From positions 1 through 54,868 of IMG/VR virus record IMGVR_UViG_3300003324_000142: a stretch of 54,868 nucleotides of DNA; one strand, given 5' to 3'. The stretch is from a virus. Shown in pieces: positions 37,945 to 46,862 of this stretch (positions within the stretch are counted from its first letter, which is position 1; the number at the start of each line of letters is the position of its first letter). A model generated the notes under the pieces. That model had not been told where the DNA came from and ran no database searches. It saw only the letters and a program-made list of their open reading frames with translations. The position numbers were made by a program, and so were the translations under genes.

Positions 37945-38394
37945 TCACTTGATCCTTTGACGTAAGGTATCGGTATTGAACGCTACATATCGCGCCCAAT
38001 TTTGCGCGCTGGTTTCCAGAAAACCATCATACAACTCGCGGTAACGAGCGTAATTCGCAGTCCAACCGAAATAGAACGTATCGCCGAATTTCATCTTGAT
38101 CAACGCGGCACTGATCGCTTCGCCGTTGTAGGTGTAACTGTTGATCGCTGCATCAGCGGGTCGCACGCTCGGACCGGATGGAAATCCTTCCAGACTGGCA
38201 CGGGCCGACGCGCGCAGAAAGCCCGTCTTGATACGCATCCGACCGCCTTTCGCAGTCGGCTGTTGCGCATTGTCGACCACATCCTGAATGCTCGACTGCA
38301 TTACAGCAAGCATTCGCTCTTTGCTCTTGCGCACCCAATCTTCAACCGTAGCCGATGGGCTGGTATATGCGCGCTGACGACCGTAATAAGTCAT
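37945..38394 (-). CDS. Head-tail joining / tail completion protein (HK97 gp10-like)
   Basis: 149 aa from ATG 38394 (TGATG overlap); the GTG at 38397 is also possible. A helix with MRIKTGFLRASARASLEGFP and WTANYARYRELYDG matches the tail completion family, in which a conserved Y-A-x-Y/R motif ends the core. It acts at the connector or upper tail. Confidence 0.7.
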   Translation of the reverse strand: MTYYGRQRAYTSPSATVEDWVRKSKERMLAVMQSSIQDVVDNAQQPTAKGGRMRIKTGFLRASARASLEGFPSGPSVRPADAAINSYTYNGEAISAALIKMKFGDTFYFGWTANYARYRELYDGFLETSAQNWARYVAFNTDTLRQRIK

Positions 38395-39419
38395 CACGAC
38401 ACTCCGGCGAAAAAGTCGATCTTATAACGGACGTGACAGCGGCACCCGACGATCTCAGCAGCATCAGCACCAAGCGATCCATCGCCGGGGTGCATCATCT
38501 TTGACCCCTCAGGCGTCGTGAACGCCTCGTTGAGCCCCACAGTTTGCCCATCCATTTCACGATGGGTCTGCCGGACGCGATTGTCGCCCGCCGTCTCCCA
38601 CACCTTCTCGGCCGCGCTGTCGGGCAGCGCGCTTTGCGCCAACGCCTGCTGCGTCGCCTCGAACTCAGACCGGTTGAGCGCAGCGAGTGCTTCGGTCCGT
38701 CCGATCCCTTCGCCGCGGAACCGCAGGGCGCTCGACCGATACTGGTTGACCAACTTGTCCACCGTTTCGAGCGGCAGGGGTTTGCCGGCGTCGATCGCGG
38801 CCCGCACTGTCTTATCGAAGCGCTTGTCACGCAGACCCAATTCGAAATACGATTCGTCCAGTGACAACAGCTTCGCACGGGCCGATGCGGCCCATCCTTC
38901 CTCACGCGAGCCAAGGCCCACGACGCCACCCTCACGCTGTCTGGTTTGCGGGTTGAACCGCCCTACGATGTCGAGCGCCACATTGTTCGGATTCCGGCCC
39001 TCCTGCATCCCACGGACCATCGTGTCGCGCACCGTCTGGCGAATGTCGTCCTCAATCCCGGTGACGAGTGCTGCGGATCGCTCGGACAGCCATTTCTCGG
39101 TGCGCTCATCACGAATGTCGAACCGCAGCGGTGATTTCATGCCGCTCAGCCCGGTCGTATATTTGGGAAAGGTCGCCATCATCATAAGCCCGCCCTGCTG
39201 AAACGCATTGGTCAGCGCAAGGGTCATCGGGTTGAATGCCGGTGGCGTATATCCGAGCGCGTCGAACGCCGCCTGCACGTCGTTACGTTTAATCGCGTCG
39301 ACCACTTGCGCGAGGATCGCATTGTCCACCACATCCTGCACGGCATCCAAAAACGCGCGCCGGATCGCCGGCGCCATCTGTGCCAACAGTGCTTCGAATT
39401 GTTCGATCAGCGTCGACAT
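38394..39419 (-). CDS. Phage head morphogenesis protein (SPP1 gp7 / Mu F-like)
   Basis: 341 aa from ATG 39419; the frame extends to 39431. The C-terminal third has the minor head protein pattern: GIGRTEALAALNRSEFEATQ, EKVWETAGDNRVRQTHREMD, then the Cys/His end GADAAEIVGCRCHVRYKI. These proteins enter the procapsid and may be ejected with DNA. Its place among the connector genes, far from the portal, is a little unusual. Confidence 0.8.
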   Translation of the reverse strand: MSTLIEQFEALLAQMAPAIRRAFLDAVQDVVDNAILAQVVDAIKRNDVQAAFDALGYTPPAFNPMTLALTNAFQQGGLMMMATFPKYTTGLSGMKSPLRFDIRDERTEKWLSERSAALVTGIEDDIRQTVRDTMVRGMQEGRNPNNVALDIVGRFNPQTRQREGGVVGLGSREEGWAASARAKLLSLDESYFELGLRDKRFDKTVRAAIDAGKPLPLETVDKLVNQYRSSALRFRGEGIGRTEALAALNRSEFEATQQALAQSALPDSAAEKVWETAGDNRVRQTHREMDGQTVGLNEAFTTPEGSKMMHPGDGSLGADAAEIVGCRCHVRYKIDFFAGVS

Positions 39420-39763
39420 ATCACCGTCCACACGACAGGGGTACCGGCTGCGGGTCGCGGCATGATTTCGATAATCTTATGCGACACCCCGTCGATTTTG
39501 ATCGAACCGGTCATGTCGGGTGTCACTCCGTCGTTCGGCATCGTGATTTGCTTGTCGGACTGCACGATGTTGGTGCCGTCGACATATTTGGTCGACACCG
39601 GCCGTGCAACCGCATTGATCGGATGGGGCACCGGGACCGATGGCGTCGGTCGATCCGGGGTGCCACCGGGTTGCTTTTCCAGCGCGACGTACACCACGCT
39701 ACCCTGCTGAAATTCGCCGATCACATCGGACGCGATCTGCCGCATGTCGTCATAAATGCTCAT
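39407..39763 (-). CDS. Head-tail connector protein
   Basis: 118 aa; it overlaps the next gene by 13 bases. A beta-rich middle (GSVVYVALEKQPGG, STKYVDGTNIVQSDKQITMP) and the C-terminal strand KIIEIMPRPAAGTPVVWTVI resemble stopper-type connector proteins. It starts 73 bases from the divergent + strand gene at 39836. Confidence 0.65.
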   Translation of the reverse strand: MSIYDDMRQIASDVIGEFQQGSVVYVALEKQPGGTPDRPTPSVPVPHPINAVARPVSTKYVDGTNIVQSDKQITMPNDGVTPDMTGSIKIDGVSHKIIEIMPRPAAGTPVVWTVICRR

Positions 39764-39835
39764 AGGACTTGACCACCCTGAAAGTAACGGTTAAACCACA
39801 TCGGTCAATACGACGCAACCCAACGGAGAATCGAA

Positions 39836-40246
39836 ATGAAGCGACTGAACACTCTGACCGCCACGGCGCTCTGCACCGGTTATGCCAGCGCCGATGCACC
39901 CAAGGTGGCGACCGGCACGAAGGCGCCGACGACGACCGATGCGTTCGCAATCACCCCGCCGCCGTCGAACAACCGCGGCAGCACGTCGCCGCTGAGGCCC
40001 AAGTTCGAAGGGCTCGATGTCGGCCAGGCCTTCGGGGTGACCGATCGCACCAAGAAGCAGATTCAGGGCACCGTCAGCAACATGAACCGCAAGTTCAAGT
40101 CGGTTGCGACCGACGCCGAAGGCAACGAAAGCACGCTGCCCGGTCATCGGCATTTCAAGGTGTTCGATGTCGACGCCAACTACGCCAAGACGCTCAAGGG
40201 CACTCCGCTCGACGGCGCCAAGACCCTCGTGTTCCGCGACGCCTGA
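39836..40246 (+). CDS. Small protein on the opposite strand inside the late operon
   Basis: 136 aa from ATG 39836 with ACGGAG upstream. It starts MKRLNTLTATALCTGYASAD and has a folded part: LDVGQAFGVTDRTKKQIQGT, then GHRHFKVFDVDANYAKTLKG and TLVFRDA. It is flanked by its own weak promoter candidate (TTGACC at 39770 with TTAAAC 16 bases on) and a very strong terminator. All its neighbours run the other way. The family is unknown; an early or independently expressed DNA-binding or accessory protein is possible. Confidence 0.65.
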   Translation: MKRLNTLTATALCTGYASADAPKVATGTKAPTTTDAFAITPPPSNNRGSTSPLRPKFEGLDVGQAFGVTDRTKKQIQGTVSNMNRKFKSVATDAEGNESTLPGHRHFKVFDVDANYAKTLKGTPLDGAKTLVFRDA

Positions 40247-40267
40247 CCCCCCTCTCGGCGACGCGGG

Positions 40268-40300
40268 AAGGGCTGCACTGGCAACGGTGCAGCCCTTTTT
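40268..40300 (+). terminator. Strong terminator of the + strand gene
   Basis: A perfect 11-bp stem (40268-40278 with 40287-40297, AAGGGCTGCAC/GTGCAGCCCTT) and an 8-base loop, then T-rich sequence. The T-run lies on the + side only, so it should stop transcription into the head of the opposing gene but barely affect late transcription. Confidence 0.85.
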
Positions 40301-40791
40301 CATGCCCGCACCACCTGACCCATCATCCCCGACCCGGCGCCATCCCACCACAGCAGCGACGCGATGATCTGACCGACGATCGGCAACTGGACTTGTGCAT
40401 CTGCCGCACCGCCCATGCCGGCATATTGCACGCTGATCGCGCCGTCGATCGAAACGCGGCTGTATTTGTTCGGCGTGAAGTCGGTCGTCAGCGATCCTGG
40501 TGACTGCAACTGCCTCAACGCAACCTCGTAGGTCGCATTCTCGATCTGCACCGGTACGGTCACACTCGATACGGCGTAACCCTCGCGATCAATGACGCCT
40601 TGCCGCGGCCAGTCCCGATCCTGCGTGTGAACCGTCTTGAGCCCCGGCCACCGCATCGCATAGAGCCCGTCGAGCCACTCGGACGCGACCAGACGGGCGG
40701 CGGTGATGTCACCGTCGTCATAGGCGCTGACATCGCGCCCACGGGCCGTGTGGTAGTCGGTGAACCCCTGATTGGTGCCGTAGCTGTCCAT
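40300..40791 (-). CDS. Head-tail adaptor, DnaT-like domain protein
   Basis: 163 aa from ATG 40791 (GGAGCAAGCGTG upstream). The sequence DGDITAARLVASEWLDGLYA, then WPRQGVIDREGYAVSSVTVP and IENATYEVALRQLQSPGSLT, matches small head-completion proteins that carry a DnaT-like label in databases. It should sit on the portal ring as an adaptor. It ends at the T-run of the opposing terminator. Confidence 0.7.
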   Translation of the reverse strand: MDSYGTNQGFTDYHTARGRDVSAYDDGDITAARLVASEWLDGLYAMRWPGLKTVHTQDRDWPRQGVIDREGYAVSSVTVPVQIENATYEVALRQLQSPGSLTTDFTPNKYSRVSIDGAISVQYAGMGGAADAQVQLPIVGQIIASLLWWDGAGSGMMGQVVRA

Positions 40792-40805
40792 CACGCTTGC
40801 TCCCA

Positions 40806-40834
40806 AGAAAAAGGGCGACCCTTTCGAGCCGCCC
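40806..40834 (-). terminator. Terminator after the 41329 gene
   Basis: On the minus strand GGGCG ... CGCCC (40834-40830 with 40817-40813), with further G-U and C-G pairs around a CGAAAG-type loop, is followed by five T and CTT. It lies about 30 bases after the gene stop and before the adaptor gene, so head-protein mRNA may be partly ended here. Confidence 0.7.
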
Positions 40835-40861
40835 CATCCGTATCATGCCCTGGCGCGCGTG

Positions 40862-41329
40862 TCAGCGCGGCAACGCCTTGATCGCATCGTTCGCGGCCTT
40901 CTGGCTCGAATAGCCGTCCTCGTCGATGCCCTCGACGCCCTTGATCTTCTGACCCATGCCATCGACGATGAAGAATTTCTTCCCCTCGGGCATGACGAGC
41001 CGACTGTTGGGCGACGCGGTAGTCGGAACGACGGCGCCGGTGTTCGGATCGGTCGGCAGCGGCGCGACCGTCTTGCCGCCGCTGTAATCCGGCGTACCGG
41101 GCGTCGCGATGCGGGCTGCATCGTTGATGGTGACGCCGCCACGCGACTTTTCGGCCGTTTCCTTGCCGCTGTACTTGGTGTACTGCCGCTCGGCGCTCGG
41201 CTTCTCCTGGTCGGCGTCGAAATCGGCCTGATTGACCCGGACGGGGCCATCCTTGCCGCTGACCAGGACCACACCGGTCGTTTCGGACATGAAGCCGCTG
41301 ATGACGGCCAAAGCGAGAATCGTTTTCAT
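40862..41329 (-). CDS. Putative virion protein after the coat gene
   Basis: 155 aa from ATG 41329 with GGAGATACAAG upstream. It begins MKTILALAVISGFMSETTGV, then is Pro/Thr/Lys-rich and ends in a small domain (SRLVMPEGKKFFIVDGMGQK, then EDGYSSQKAANDAIKALPR). Its place between coat and connector genes and its own terminator suggest an abundant structural or decoration protein. No family is recognised. Confidence 0.6.
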   Translation of the reverse strand: MKTILALAVISGFMSETTGVVLVSGKDGPVRVNQADFDADQEKPSAERQYTKYSGKETAEKSRGGVTINDAARIATPGTPDYSGGKTVAPLPTDPNTGAVVPTTASPNSRLVMPEGKKFFIVDGMGQKIKGVEGIDEDGYSSQKAANDAIKALPR

Positions 41330-41385
41330 CTTGTATCTCCTGCTTGGTGGGGTGCCGGTGAAGCACCCCACCACTGCGACGAATA

Positions 41386-42609
41386 CTACCCCATGAGCAA
41401 ACCGATATGCTCAGGTTTCACCGCCTTCTGGCCCCACGCGAGGCCGATTTCGCCCCGAATCTTGTGGTAGCCCTTGTAGATGGCGATGTCGAACGTGATA
41501 CCCGACCGCGGATCGGTGATCAGCCGGCGATCCGAAGCAGCGTCGCCGCCGTCCGGAATGGCGGGCGGACGAAGCGCGACAGCCATCGCGTTCGCGCTGA
41601 ACCCGACGTTGGCATAGTAGTCGTTCGCCAGCGTGATCGCCGTCGCCTGCGCCGGGATCGCGACGCGAAGGCCCGGTTCGGCGATGGTGAACGTGCCGCC
41701 GTTCGACGTGTCGGCATCACCCGAAACGACCACGTACTTGTTGGTGTCGCCCGCAAAGGTGACGACATCACCCGCCAGGATCGTACCCGTGCCTGCCGCC
41801 GCCAGCGTGATCGTGGTGGTGCCCTTGGCATAGCCGGTCGCATCGGTGGTCGCACCCGCGCCGGTGCCGGCATCGTGCGTCACCGCCTGCGCGGTTTCCT
41901 TGATCGACATCCCGTAGAGGTTGAGCAATTCACCGTCGCGGAGGGTCATCTGCGTACCCGCCTCGTTGACCTTGGTGAGATTGCCGAGCGTGATCAGCTT
42001 GGCCGATGCGGTCGAGTTGAGGATCATCGACCGACCGGTCTTGGGCGCACCGTTGTCGTCGAGAATCTTCTTGATCTGCGCGAGATCGGTCAGATCGCCC
42101 GAGCCGAACGGCGTGGTCCCCGGCGTACCGTAGGCGCGCGATGCGCCGCGGGTCGCTTCGGCCGCGATGTCGGTTTCGATTTCATTGGCGAGCGTCCGGA
42201 ACGCCTCAGCGATCCACATGCCCTGGACGGACAGGAAGCCGACGCCACCAGTGTTGAGCGCGCGCTGTTCCTCGCCGGTGATGCCGAACGAGACGGTGCG
42301 CGCCTTGGTGATCGCCATCTGACCCACCGCGACGGTCCGGTCGGGCGGCTCGGGAATGGTCATCGACGGCACGATGTCCTGCGCCTCGACGCCTTCGGCG
42401 ATCGGATAGCTGACCGACTGACCCTTGGCGGCGCGTTCGACACCCGGCGCACGCATCACGGACGGGATGAAGCCCATCTGCTCGCGCGACACGGTGTCCA
42501 TCGCGGCGAAAAGGTCCGGAAGGATCGCGGTAAGAGTGTTGTCGAAGCCCATGATGGGCGCGGACTGGCTGATCGCCAGCAGCATCATCTTTCGCATGGT
42601 CTGCCCCAT
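41386..42609 (-). CDS. Major capsid protein (P22 coat-like)
   Basis: 407 aa from ATG 42609, or 403 from ATG 42597 (MRKMMLLAISQSAPIMGFDN). P22-type features: NTLTAILPDLFAAMDTVSRE near the start, IAAEATRGASRAYGTPGTTP, LAQIKKILDDNGAPKTGRSM, then a beta-rich insertion (TITLAAAGTGTILAGDVVTF) and DIAIYKGYHKIRGEIGLAWG at the end. HK97 fold is expected. A scaffold gene and portal precede it as in P22-like modules, and no prohead protease domain is seen. Confidence 0.9.
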   Translation of the reverse strand: MGQTMRKMMLLAISQSAPIMGFDNTLTAILPDLFAAMDTVSREQMGFIPSVMRAPGVERAAKGQSVSYPIAEGVEAQDIVPSMTIPEPPDRTVAVGQMAITKARTVSFGITGEEQRALNTGGVGFLSVQGMWIAEAFRTLANEIETDIAAEATRGASRAYGTPGTTPFGSGDLTDLAQIKKILDDNGAPKTGRSMILNSTASAKLITLGNLTKVNEAGTQMTLRDGELLNLYGMSIKETAQAVTHDAGTGAGATTDATGYAKGTTTITLAAAGTGTILAGDVVTFAGDTNKYVVVSGDADTSNGGTFTIAEPGLRVAIPAQATAITLANDYYANVGFSANAMAVALRPPAIPDGGDAASDRRLITDPRSGITFDIAIYKGYHKIRGEIGLAWGQKAVKPEHIGLLMG

Positions 42610-42743
42610 GTTGAATGTGAAGGTGAAGCGTGCGTTCGGTCATCCAACCGACCCGCAACCTGCGCCCCCGATCATCCAACCGGCTGACTGCGATCTTTGG
42701 TGTAATGCTGCTGTGGGGTGGGTGTCAAGTCACCCCCATACAA

Positions 42744-42780
42744 CACGGCCCGGTGGGACGACGAATACCACCGGGCCGTG
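42744..42780 (-). other. Perfect 13-bp hairpin between scaffold and coat genes
   Basis: CACGGCCCGGTGG (42744-42756) pairs perfectly with 42768-42780 around an 11-base loop. No T-run follows on the minus strand (TTGTATGGGG), so it is not a standard terminator. It may stabilise or process the coat mRNA, or reduce read-through. Confidence 0.55.
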
Positions 42781-42807
42781 GAGATCAACCCGTGCGGGCG
42801 ATCTAAC

Positions 42808-43629
42808 TCAATCGACGATCTGGATTTCGCCCTTGCCCATCGACGCCGCAGCTTCGGCCTGCTGCGCAGGGCTCAGGCTGTCGAACTCGGACCGCTTCAT
42901 CACCCGCCCGTTGCCGCGACCGCCACCGCCGCCCTGACCGCCCGTACCGTTCGTGTCGGGCGCCTTGAGGATCATGTCACGATGTGCGTAAGCACCGACG
43001 ATGATTTCCATCGCTTCGTCGGCATCGGCAACCTCGCCGGCCCGCTTCTTCGAATAGATCGGATTGCCGTTGCTGTCCTGCGGCACGATCTTGCCGTCCT
43101 CGACCTTGAAATGGTCGCCGAACGTCTTTTGCGCGATGTCGGCGGGCAGGATCAGTTGCTCGTTGACGAATTTGCTGTCGCGGAACGCCTGGCTGATCAG
43201 CATGTTATCCGCACGCTGTGCCGCGGCGTCGCGCTCAGCAGTGGCGTCGGCGATCTGCTTTTCGTACTGCGTCCGCATCTCGTTGCGGACTTCATCGACC
43301 TTGCCGGCGTCGATCAGTTTCTTGTCGTCGATCTTACCGACTGTATCGAGCGCTTCACGCGCCTTGTCGGGATCGAGCCCGTCGAACTTGGCGAGTTTCG
43401 TTTCCGCCGCCTCGGCCCGCTCGCGATGCCGCTTGCTCTCGTTGGTGAGCCGCGCGACGGTGCCGCTCTCGACCGACATCTCGCCGCCGTCGATCGCCAG
43501 CACCGGGTTGCCCTTGTCGTCGACGACGATGTGGCCGTCGTCATCCTTCTTCCAACCCATGCCGTCGAACCCGGCAACGATCGCCGTTCCGATCGATGCA
43601 AGCAAAAGCCCCTTGATCCGCATCCGCAT
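42808..43629 (-). CDS. Capsid scaffold protein
   Basis: 273 aa from the second of three close ATGs (43635, 43629, 43623); GGAG is seven bases before the second. A short hydrophobic start (IKGLLLASIGTAIVAGFDG) is followed by a long charged helical region typical of scaffolds (SKRHRERAEAAETKLAKFDG, YEKQIADATAERDAAAQRAD), then a Gly-rich linker and a short C-terminal helix. It lies between portal and coat, the usual scaffold site. Confidence 0.82.
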   Translation of the reverse strand: MRMRIKGLLLASIGTAIVAGFDGMGWKKDDDGHIVVDDKGNPVLAIDGGEMSVESGTVARLTNESKRHRERAEAAETKLAKFDGLDPDKAREALDTVGKIDDKKLIDAGKVDEVRNEMRTQYEKQIADATAERDAAAQRADNMLISQAFRDSKFVNEQLILPADIAQKTFGDHFKVEDGKIVPQDSNGNPIYSKKRAGEVADADEAMEIIVGAYAHRDMILKAPDTNGTGGQGGGGGRGNGRVMKRSEFDSLSPAQQAEAAASMGKGEIQIVD

Positions 43630-43641
43630 TCTCATTCTCCG

Positions 43642-45141
43642 TCAGGTCGTCATGTCCGGTGGTGTGTTACCACGCGGTAATTCGCCTAGCAAGCGCTCAC
43701 GTTCGCGTTCGGCGGTGAAATCGCTCGAATACACGCCGCGACGCTTCTTTTCTTCCCACAGCGTTTCCTGGCTGATGTCGCCGCGGTCGCGATCGGCGTC
43801 GAGCGACGACAGATCGTCCGCCTCCATCCAGTCGTCGAAATCGACGAACACATGGACCACCGATTCATACGGCACGTTCATCCAGCGTGCGGTCAGGTTG
43901 AGCGCGTTTTCAAGCGCATCCTTGAGCCCATAGGCCCACGCCTTTACGGCGCTCTTGGCCTTGCCGGCTGCGACCGCCGCCGTGATGACGGTGATGTTGC
44001 CCGACTGCGCCGTCAGCGGCTGACGCCCCAATTCGCGAAGCTGCTGGATTGTCGACGCCACGTCATCGGCGAGGAATTTAAGGTTCTCGGATGACGGCTC
44101 GACCCACTCGAACGACCCGACCTTGCCGCTCGCGTCCATGCTGGACCACAGCATCCGCGCCGGTCCGATCTGGACGCGCTTATCGGGTTTGCCGTCCTGT
44201 CCGACCGGTGGATTGATGCCGTTCGCCGCCAGCATGGGATACGCACTCATCGTCTTGATGAACTTGAGCCCGCTTTCCTGCTGATACAATTCGATCTGTA
44301 GGTCGACCGCATCCTTGAGCGCCGGCTTGAACGTCCAGTTGCGCCCGTCACGTCGACCGGTGATGAACGGGATTAGCGGGATCACATCGATGCCAAGCGT
44401 GCCGCCATCGATCCGTGCGTACTGCGTCTTGCCGTCCGGTCCGGTCGTTTCGGTTTTCTCGTACAGCGTCCACGTCACCCCTGCGTCGGTGCGTTTGTAT
44501 TCGCGCACCCGATCCGGACTGCCCGGTTCGAAAATGCGGATGAACGTCAGAACCTCACTGCCGCCGATCATCTTGGATCGCACGTCGAGTACGTTGCGCC
44601 CGATCACATGCGACCAGTACGGGCGTACCTTCTCGCGCTTGGCGTCGGCGATGCTGCGGACGGCGGGATTTTTCTTATCGAAATCGACCATGATCCAGTC
44701 GATCGCGCTGTTGATGCCGTTGAAAAACGTCGTCGCGGCGAAACTGGTCAGGTTGTTGCCGCTACCATCCACGTCCCACGAAAACTCGGTGATCTGCTCG
44801 GGCGCGTCGATTACCTGCACCGGGTATTCGAACGGCTTGCTGGTCAGCCCTTCCACGATGTCGTTATAGACGTTCGTGACCTTGGTGCATTGGAGTCGAT
44901 ACTGATATTCGCGATCGGTTTCGTCGGGGAATTTCGGCAGATACGTCGTACCGGCCAACCGGAGCGCGTCGATACCGCCGATCACCGTGTCCGTCTTGTC
45001 CCAATAGGGCAGCATTGCCGCACTGTCGCGCGACCGCTTGGTGATGGTGTCCACGCTAAACATTTCGACCACCGGATCGAGTGGTCGACTGGCATAGCCG
45101 GTGATGGCGGTGGTGTGCAGCAAGGTCGTGAGATGGGTCAT
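43642..45141 (-). CDS. Portal protein (DUF4055-like)
   Basis: 499 aa; ATG 45141 overlaps the terminase stop (TAATG). It has the portal body: EMFSVDTITKRSRDSAAMLP, LQCTKVTNVYNDIVEGLTSK, VIPLIPFITGRRDGRNWTFK, AVDLQIELYQQESGLKFIKT, ITAAVAAGKAKSAVKAWAYG. The N-terminus MTHLTTLLHTTAITGYAS resembles the leader on other virion proteins here. It should form the dodecameric DNA gate at one capsid vertex. Confidence 0.88.
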   Translation of the reverse strand: MTHLTTLLHTTAITGYASRPLDPVVEMFSVDTITKRSRDSAAMLPYWDKTDTVIGGIDALRLAGTTYLPKFPDETDREYQYRLQCTKVTNVYNDIVEGLTSKPFEYPVQVIDAPEQITEFSWDVDGSGNNLTSFAATTFFNGINSAIDWIMVDFDKKNPAVRSIADAKREKVRPYWSHVIGRNVLDVRSKMIGGSEVLTFIRIFEPGSPDRVREYKRTDAGVTWTLYEKTETTGPDGKTQYARIDGGTLGIDVIPLIPFITGRRDGRNWTFKPALKDAVDLQIELYQQESGLKFIKTMSAYPMLAANGINPPVGQDGKPDKRVQIGPARMLWSSMDASGKVGSFEWVEPSSENLKFLADDVASTIQQLRELGRQPLTAQSGNITVITAAVAAGKAKSAVKAWAYGLKDALENALNLTARWMNVPYESVVHVFVDFDDWMEADDLSSLDADRDRGDISQETLWEEKKRRGVYSSDFTAERERERLLGELPRGNTPPDMTT

Positions 45142-46862
45142 TATCCGCCGTATCCTCCGATGCTCAACGTCGCGCCGCCTGCCGGCACCGGGAACATCGC
45201 TTGCACAAGCGCGTCCGCCAAATTCGGACTTTTAGCACCGTTCGGCGATTTGTCCACGAGCATCTTGAGGGTCGCCGCGCTCGCCTTACGGGTCGGTTGG
45301 GCCAACTCGGTCATCAACTTGTCGCGCACCACCACCGGAATGCTGCTGTCGATACTGATCAACTCGTCCGGTGGATAATACAGACCCTCATTGACGCACC
45401 GCCACGTCTTGTAGAACCGGGTCCGCACAGACCACCATGCCTGCGCCTTGAAATTATGGAAAAAGTCACGATTGGTCGGGCTCTCGCGGTCGTCCGGGAT
45501 GACATGCGCGTAAGGCTCGATCACCGCGGCGCCCGCGTTCCACGGCACCATTTCGAACTCATCGCGCCCGATGCTGCCCGCTTCCAGCAGCCGGTTGTAT
45601 TCCGCCTTGACCGCCGCACCGACGCCCACGCAATCGTACTGGACGGCGATACCGCGCCGGCCACCCTCGCGCAGCCCTGCCAGCATCCGGCGCGTCGTCT
45701 CGCCTGGGTCGCGCTCGCCCCATTCCTCGGCAGCGCGAATGATGACCCCTTGCCGCTGGACGAGTGCGTTGCGGTCGCCGCCCTCGTCGGCCACGTCGAG
45801 CCCTGCACCCCATTGACCGGGCTCGGCTGCGGCCAGTCCGGGGATGTGCAGGTGGGCGTCAAGCGCTGCGGCGATCCATTCCGCGCTGATGACGGTGTTC
45901 TCCACCGCGGCGCTGTAGTTGCGATCGACCTCCTGCGCGAAGATGTGCTGTAGCCCCTCGCGTTCCGCCTTGGCCTTGCGCGCGTCGTACCATTCCTGTG
46001 TCTTTTCCGGGTGGTCGCGCCAATCGAAAATGAACACCCGTGTCACGCCGCGCGGGATAGATGCACCCGGCTCCCACACCACCCCTTCCATTCGTCGCCG
46101 ATGAAAAATGTTGCCGGTGCCGTTGACCGACGACATGTCGATCCGGACATCGGTGTTGTCGCCAAGCGATGCCTCGATCGTCTCGGGTCGTTCGATGTGG
46201 GCGGCTTCGTCGACGAAATACCGGCTCTTACGACCACCACGTCCGATATTAGCACCCGCCTCACCGGTAACGCTCGCACCATTGGACGTGTTGATCACCT
46301 TGAGAAACGCATCCTTGGTGACGGGTCGAAATTCACGCGGCAGTCGGCTTATGAGCAACCGTATTTTCTCGAAAATGCTGTCCGTGTCGCCGAGTTTGTC
46401 GACCAGCGCTTCTTTACGTGATCCCCACCCTGTCGCGTCGTTCTCAAGGAAAGTCAGCGCCCACACGCTGTATGCTGCACCGATCCATGTAGCGCCGATG
46501 TCGCGGCATTTTTCGACCAGACCGCTTTCACCCTCGGCCCGCAGCGCTTCAAGATATTCGATGAATAACCGCTGCTTATCGAACAGGACGAACGGCATCC
46601 ATTTTTGCGTCTGCTTGCGCGGGTTGTACGTCTCGCACCAATGCGTGATGAACTCGACCGGATGTGTCGTGTAATATGCACGCGCTTCGGCGAGCAATGA
46701 CGGATCGGACCGTATCCGTTCGAGCATTTGAACCCGCCACGCATAGACCCCCTTGTAATCAGGAGGCCATTGGTCGTGCGTGAGCGGTCGCGGACGCCAC
46801 GGTGCGATCGTCGCGGCTGGTGCGCGTGGGACGAATAGGTCGGGGCTAGACGGCAGGGTCAC
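45141..46862 (-). CDS. terL: Terminase large subunit
   Basis: 573 aa from GTG 46862, which overlaps the upstream stop (GTGA); in-frame ATGs lie further up at 46886 and 46895. ATPase: Walker A-like CRDIGATW (119-126) and Walker B RYFVDEAAH (about 214-222). Nuclease: GLDVADEGGDRNAL, YDCVGVGAAVKAEY and NLADALVQA carry the expected Asp residues. It should cut concatemers and power DNA packaging into the portal. Confidence 0.92.
   Translation of the reverse strand: MTLPSSPDLFVPRAPAATIAPWRPRPLTHDQWPPDYKGVYAWRVQMLERIRSDPSLLAEARAYYTTHPVEFITHWCETYNPRKQTQKWMPFVLFDKQRLFIEYLEALRAEGESGLVEKCRDIGATWIGAAYSVWALTFLENDATGWGSRKEALVDKLGDTDSIFEKIRLLISRLPREFRPVTKDAFLKVINTSNGASVTGEAGANIGRGGRKSRYFVDEAAHIERPETIEASLGDNTDVRIDMSSVNGTGNIFHRRRMEGVVWEPGASIPRGVTRVFIFDWRDHPEKTQEWYDARKAKAEREGLQHIFAQEVDRNYSAAVENTVISAEWIAAALDAHLHIPGLAAAEPGQWGAGLDVADEGGDRNALVQRQGVIIRAAEEWGERDPGETTRRMLAGLREGGRRGIAVQYDCVGVGAAVKAEYNRLLEAGSIGRDEFEMVPWNAGAAVIEPYAHVIPDDRESPTNRDFFHNFKAQAWWSVRTRFYKTWRCVNEGLYYPPDELISIDSSIPVVVRDKLMTELAQPTRKASAATLKMLVDKSPNGAKSPNLADALVQAMFPVPAGGATLSIGGYGG

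Noticed and set aside
41407-42687. 426-codon ORF on the + strand
   Set aside because: Antisense to the coat gene, Arg/Gly/Asp composition typical of a shadow frame, and no ribosome site or operon context.
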